Part shown: one piece after another, positions 22,124-24,917 of the stretch | How the letters are laid out: the number at the start of each line of letters is the position of its first letter | How positions within the stretch are numbered: position 1 is the first letter of the stretch | Assembly: GCA_030831265.1 (NCBI GenBank) | Contig: JAURLM010000312.1 | Span: forward strand, 1 to 24,917 | Source: Chloroflexota bacterium | GTDB lineage: Bacteria > Chloroflexota > Dehalococcoidia > Lucifugimonadales > Lucifugimonadaceae | DNA: 24,917 nucleotides | Direction: 5' to 3' | Translations under genes and position numbers: made by a program | Notes under the pieces: model-generated | Seen by the model: only the letters and a program-made list of their open reading frames with translations | Databases searched by the model: none | Told to the model about the DNA's origin: nothing

Positions 22124-22956
22124 TGACCGTACTCGTGTCAGGGGTAAGGCGACGACCGTTCTTTACGGTCAGCACTTTGCTTTTGATTGCCCTGATAACA
22201 GCTTCATGGATACACGTCACTGCCCAGGGAGCAGGCCTGTTCGGGCTGTCAGCAGTTGATACGTGGAGGCGGGCTGGTGATTTCATAGGTGATCTTGCAG
22301 GTATCGGGTCAAGCAGAACTCCGGCGTTCCTGGAGTGGGGCTCATGGCGTTCTGCCCTGGACTTAGCCCGCGTGACGTTGGTGATGAGCGTGCTGGCGAC
22401 AGGGCTTGCTGCGGGCGGGGCGCTGGTCACCATGCCGTTTGCCGCATCCAATCTTTCAGGCAGAAAACCCGGCGGCAGGGTTGTCGTGTGGCTCGTTCGG
22501 GCTTTCTATATCTTTACCCGCTCCGTGCCGGAACTGGTCTGGGCATTGATCGTCGTGTTCGTGCTGAACCCCGGCGTGCTGGCAGGTGCGGCGGCATTGG
22601 CGATACACAACTTCGGAGTCCTCGGCAGGCTCGGAGCGGAGACGGTAGAGGATATCGATGCTGCGCCCGTCGAATCGTTGCGCACATCAGGTGCAGGCAG
22701 GGCGCAGTTGCTGTTTTACGGGGTGCTACCGCAGGTATTGCCACAATTCGTCACTTACCTCCTGTACCGCTGGGAAGTCATCATCCGTACCAGCGTTGTC
22801 GTTGGGCTGGTCGCGGCAACCGGACTCGGCTACCAGTTCAGACTGGACCTGGCATTTTTCCGGTACACCAACGTTGCCCTGCTGCTAATCATCTACGTGC
22901 TTCTTGTCTGGGCAGTTGATCTTGTTTCCATCGGCTTGCGAAGGCTCATCCGATAA
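22123..22956 (+). CDS. ABC transporter permease, PhnE-like (second of two)
   Basis: A 277-residue permease that presumably forms a heterodimer with the preceding one. Hydrophobic segments include FFTVSTLLLIALITASWI, ARVTLVMSVLATGLAAGGAL, ELVWALIVVFVLNPGVLAGA and NVALLLIIYVLLVWAVDLV. The coupling loop IDAAPVESLRTSGAGRAQLLFYGVLPQ closely parallels the first permease (ESLAALRSTGASETEVLFYGRLP), pointing to an old duplication. AGGAGG lies at 22106-22111: it is 8 bases from a GTG at 22120 and 11 bases from the ATG at 22123, so either may start translation. The ATG overlaps the previous stop by one base. A strong bidirectional terminator follows at 23013-23055. Confidence 0.9.
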   Translation: MTVLVSGVRRRPFFTVSTLLLIALITASWIHVTAQGAGLFGLSAVDTWRRAGDFIGDLAGIGSSRTPAFLEWGSWRSALDLARVTLVMSVLATGLAAGGALVTMPFAASNLSGRKPGGRVVVWLVRAFYIFTRSVPELVWALIVVFVLNPGVLAGAAALAIHNFGVLGRLGAETVEDIDAAPVESLRTSGAGRAQLLFYGVLPQVLPQFVTYLLYRWEVIIRTSVVVGLVAATGLGYQFRLDLAFFRYTNVALLLIIYVLLVWAVDLVSIGLRRLIR

Positions 22957-23007
22957 TGCTGCCGCCATTCCTCTGCATACCGTTGATTAGATGTTTGCTG
23001 CGATTGA

Positions 23008-23055
23008 AAAACGAAAGCGGGCCCGGCTTGTTTGCCGAACCCGCTTTCATTTTTT
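23008..23055. terminator. Bidirectional intrinsic terminator
   Basis: GAAAGCGGG (23013-23021) pairs perfectly with CCCGCTTTC (23040-23048), with an inner CGGC/GCCG extension. Plus-strand T-tract ATTTTTT follows (23049-23055), and an A-run (23007-23011) gives a T-tract on the minus strand. It lies between the ends of the convergent ABC operon and htrA-like gene and should stop both. Confidence 0.92.
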
Positions 23056-23074
23056 AATCTTGTCTAAGCGATGT

Positions 23075-24298
23075 CTAGCGCTGTGTCAGGGTCAGAACGA
23101 TCAGCTCTTCCTGGCCTCCGCGAAGAACCGTCAGCACGATGTCATCACCGGGTGACGTGTTGAGTGCGAGGTACGCAATCAGGTCATCCATCGAGTTCAC
23201 CTGGCGACCATCCACTGCGGTTATCAGGTCACCATCGTACTGCGGGTTTACCGGGGCGCCATTGACACCGAACGAACCGGAGTCACCCTTGAGTCCCGCC
23301 TTCTGAGCCGGAGTGTTCGCCTCTACTGAGGTGATGTAGGCACCCTGCTGGCCGTTCTTCAGGCCCAGTCCGGCACGCATCGTGTTTTCCAGTTCAAGGC
23401 CTCGGATACCCATGAACGAGTAGACATGTTCGCCATTCTCGATCAGGTTCGGTACCACCCGCTTTGCCAGGTCAACCGGCACTGCGAAGCCGACTCCGGA
23501 GTTGGAACCGCTCTCGCTCCGAATCTGTGTGTTTATGCCGATTACCCGGCCTTCGATGTCCAGCAGCGGGCCTCCGGAGTTGCCGGGGTTTATAGCCGTG
23601 TCGGTCTGAATGACGGACGGAATAGCGAAGTTAGAAAAGCCGCTTGGTATCAGCCGACCAACTGCACTGACGATACCTGTAGTCATTGAGAAGTCATTGC
23701 CGTACGGGTTGCCAAGTGCAATAGACATCTGGCCAACCTGCAACTCAGATGAGTTGCCTATCTTCGAGGCTTGCAGCGTCTCACCCGGTGCGAGGTCGAT
23801 CTTCACCACTGCGAGGTCTGCGTCAGAGTTGAATCCGACTACCCGGCCCGCGTACTGGCGACCGTCGTATAGGTAAACGTCAATCTTTGTAGCACCATCT
23901 ACAACGTGGTAGTTGGTGACGATGTTACCGGTCGTGTCCCAGACCCAACCTGAGCCTTCACCTGCACCGGAGCGTGTCACAGTGTCAATGCGTACAACGG
24001 TGTTGATTGTGTTCTTGAACAGGTCAATGAAGACCTGCTCCTGCGACTTGATGATGTCCAGTGAACTCATTCCGGCGACAGGGTTAGACACGGGAACGCC
24101 GGTGGCAGGCGGAGTTGGGACGCCGGTGCCGGTTGTGGTACCAGAACTGGCGGTAATGGCTGTTGCGGTTGGTTGCTGTGCTGTGAGCGGAGTCGCCGTA
24201 GCGTCTTTATTCGCCCCGGAGCATGCAATGGAAATTAGAGCCATTGCTGACATCACGCCGACAGCAATGGTCGTCTTTATCTTCGAGAAATGAGGCAT
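23075..24298 (-). CDS. HtrA/DegP-like trypsin-family serine protease, lipoprotein with one PDZ domain
   Basis: A 407-residue exported protease for extracytoplasmic protein quality control. The signal peptide TTIAVGVMSAMALISIAC ends in a lipobox-like SIAC, with lipidation cysteine C26. A Thr/Ala/Pro-rich linker of about 50 residues follows. The protease domain has the triad H131 (NYHVVDG), D161 (NSDADLAVV) and S241 (NPGNSGGPL). One PDZ domain occupies about 315-395 (GAYITSVEANTPAQKAG ... LITAVDGRQVNSMDDL). I chose ATG 24298, with AGGGG nine bases upstream; the open frame extends 15 codons further with an unlikely polar leader before the signal peptide. All catalytic residues are intact. Lipid rather than transmembrane anchoring is a mild variation on HtrA of Gram-positive bacteria. 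Confidence 0.93.
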   Translation of the reverse strand: MPHFSKIKTTIAVGVMSAMALISIACSGANKDATATPLTAQQPTATAITASSGTTTGTGVPTPPATGVPVSNPVAGMSSLDIIKSQEQVFIDLFKNTINTVVRIDTVTRSGAGEGSGWVWDTTGNIVTNYHVVDGATKIDVYLYDGRQYAGRVVGFNSDADLAVVKIDLAPGETLQASKIGNSSELQVGQMSIALGNPYGNDFSMTTGIVSAVGRLIPSGFSNFAIPSVIQTDTAINPGNSGGPLLDIEGRVIGINTQIRSESGSNSGVGFAVPVDLAKRVVPNLIENGEHVYSFMGIRGLELENTMRAGLGLKNGQQGAYITSVEANTPAQKAGLKGDSGSFGVNGAPVNPQYDGDLITAVDGRQVNSMDDLIAYLALNTSPGDDIVLTVLRGGQEELIVLTLTQR

Positions 24299-24576
24299 CT
24301 TTTTGATCCCCTCGTTAAACCGTATTTCTACCGGCAGGTTCAAAGAACCGTCGAGGTTCAGGTTATCGACAGACTATCCAGCAGTTGTGAAGGTGATTCG
24401 AACAAATTCTTAAGGTTGTATCCCGGCCAGAAGCGAGGCGCGACATGGCCATGACACACGGATCTCTTCACTATCCAGTGTTACGCATGAGTTCGTGCTT
24501 GAACTGCCGGGTAACCACACAATTTGCGGTGTTTTCCGTGCAGGACAGGGATGTGTATCGGGAGCGGGCTTGCCGC
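24299..24576. other. Upstream region of the htrA-like gene, no further gene seen
   Basis: This gap should hold the htrA-like promoter on the minus strand; a weak candidate is TTCACA, an 18-base spacer and GATAAC (24397-24368 region). A perfect 10-base palindrome CATGGCCATG is at 24444-24453, and a small GCGG/CCGC hairpin follows the stop of the PLP enzyme near 24562-24575. None is strong enough to name. Confidence 0.3.
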
Positions 24577-24917
24577 CTAGCCCTTCCAGTCCCAGATTTC
24601 CTGGGCGAAGGCGAAGAGCTGGGGCGTGCCGCCCGAGTGTATGAAAACTACTGGCACGTTAGGGTCGATGCGGCCTTCATGGAGTTCGTTTATGAGGCCG
24701 GCCATCGACTTCCCGGTGTAGTTCGGGTCGAGTATCAGCGATTCTGACTTTCCAGCAATATGCATCGCCTCGAACACTTCGTCGAAAGGCACGCCGTATG
24801 CCCGGCCGGTGTAGTCAGTCAGCACTCGAACATCGCCGGCTTCCAGCGCGTTTGGCAACTCCAGCCGCTTTGCCACCGCCTGCGAGCGCGCAACGGTAAT
24901 CTCGTCAAACTTGGAAA
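24577..24917 (-). CDS. D-cysteine desulfhydrase/ACC deaminase-like PLP enzyme, C-terminal part
   Basis: The 3' end of a gene whose reading frame stays open to the right edge of the window (113 residues visible), so its start is missing. The segment LILDPNYTGKSMAGLI followed by VPVVFIHSGGTPQLFAFA is characteristic of the fold type II PLP family containing D-cysteine desulfhydrase and 1-aminocyclopropane-1-carboxylate deaminase. Upstream residues KFDEITVARSQAVAKRLEL fit the same family. The residues that separate the two activities lie outside the window, so the reaction is not decided. A GTG at 24876 is internal and not a real start. It ends with TAG and no clear terminator, upstream of the htrA-like gene. 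Confidence 0.87.
   Translation of the reverse strand, partial: SKFDEITVARSQAVAKRLELPNALEAGDVRVLTDYTGRAYGVPFDEVFEAMHIAGKSESLILDPNYTGKSMAGLINELHEGRIDPNVPVVFIHSGGTPQLFAFAQEIWDWKG

Noticed and set aside
24444..24453. Perfect palindrome CATGGCCATG
   Set aside because: A ten-base palindrome is expected by chance in a window this long and it has no supporting context.
24445..24747. A 100-residue plus-strand open frame in the 24.4-24.7 kb region
   Set aside because: It runs antisense into the PLP enzyme gene, has no ribosome site and resembles no family.
1..24917. CRISPR array, tRNA, rRNA, insertion sequence, phage or defence system
   Set aside because: No regularly spaced direct repeats, cloverleaf sequences, transposase or integrase motifs, or known defence domains were found when reading both strands.

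Overview
The window looks like ordinary chromosome from a moderately GC-rich free-living bacterium. The mix suggests a Chloroflexota lineage (Dehalococcoidia/SAR202-like): an enolase-superfamily enzyme beside a Gfo/Idh/MocA dehydrogenase, a DUF1800 protein, an NHL propeller, a zinc-ribbon class III cyclase, frequent TTG starts and GC-rich palindromic intergenic repeats. This assignment is inference from gene content; RecA, Ffh and PurH are the best markers to test it. I see no tRNA, rRNA, CRISPR array, transposase, integrase or prophage gene.

Layout. (1) 94-5355, minus strand: a four-gene set read as DUF1800 protein, NHL beta-propeller, Gfo/Idh/MocA oxidoreductase and mandelate-racemase-like enolase-superfamily enzyme, probably catabolic. 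(2) 5356-5627: gene-free repeat debris. (3) 5628-6848: a zinc-ribbon TM2 membrane protein converging on a zinc-ribbon adenylate/guanylate cyclase. (4) 7079-9428, plus strand: ffh and a DMT/EamA-type permease. (5) 9429-9757: non-coding region with repeats and the purM leader. (6) 9758-14228, plus strand: purM, purH, a family 2 glycosyltransferase and a nicotinate phosphoribosyltransferase-like enzyme. (7) 14243-18273, minus strand: recA, a CNNM/CBS/CorC membrane protein and tilS. (8) 18450-22956: a LysR regulator divergent from a four-gene ABC importer (lipoprotein binding protein, ATPase, two permeases) of the phosphonate/phosphite/selenate class. (9) 23075-24298, minus: an HtrA-like lipoprotein protease that shares a bidirectional terminator with the ABC operon. 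(10) 24577-24917, minus: the 3' part of a D-cysteine desulfhydrase/ACC deaminase-like PLP enzyme cut by the window edge.

Most of the window is housekeeping: protein targeting, purine synthesis, tRNA modification, recombination and periplasmic proteolysis. The more open points are the ABC importer, whose binding protein resembles the putative selenate branch; an inverted repeat upstream of recA that fits no LexA box I know; an orphan DUF1800/NHL pair inside a catabolic cluster; the zinc-ribbon cyclase; and at least three families of dispersed intergenic repeats. I found no clear new multi-gene defence or mobile system.
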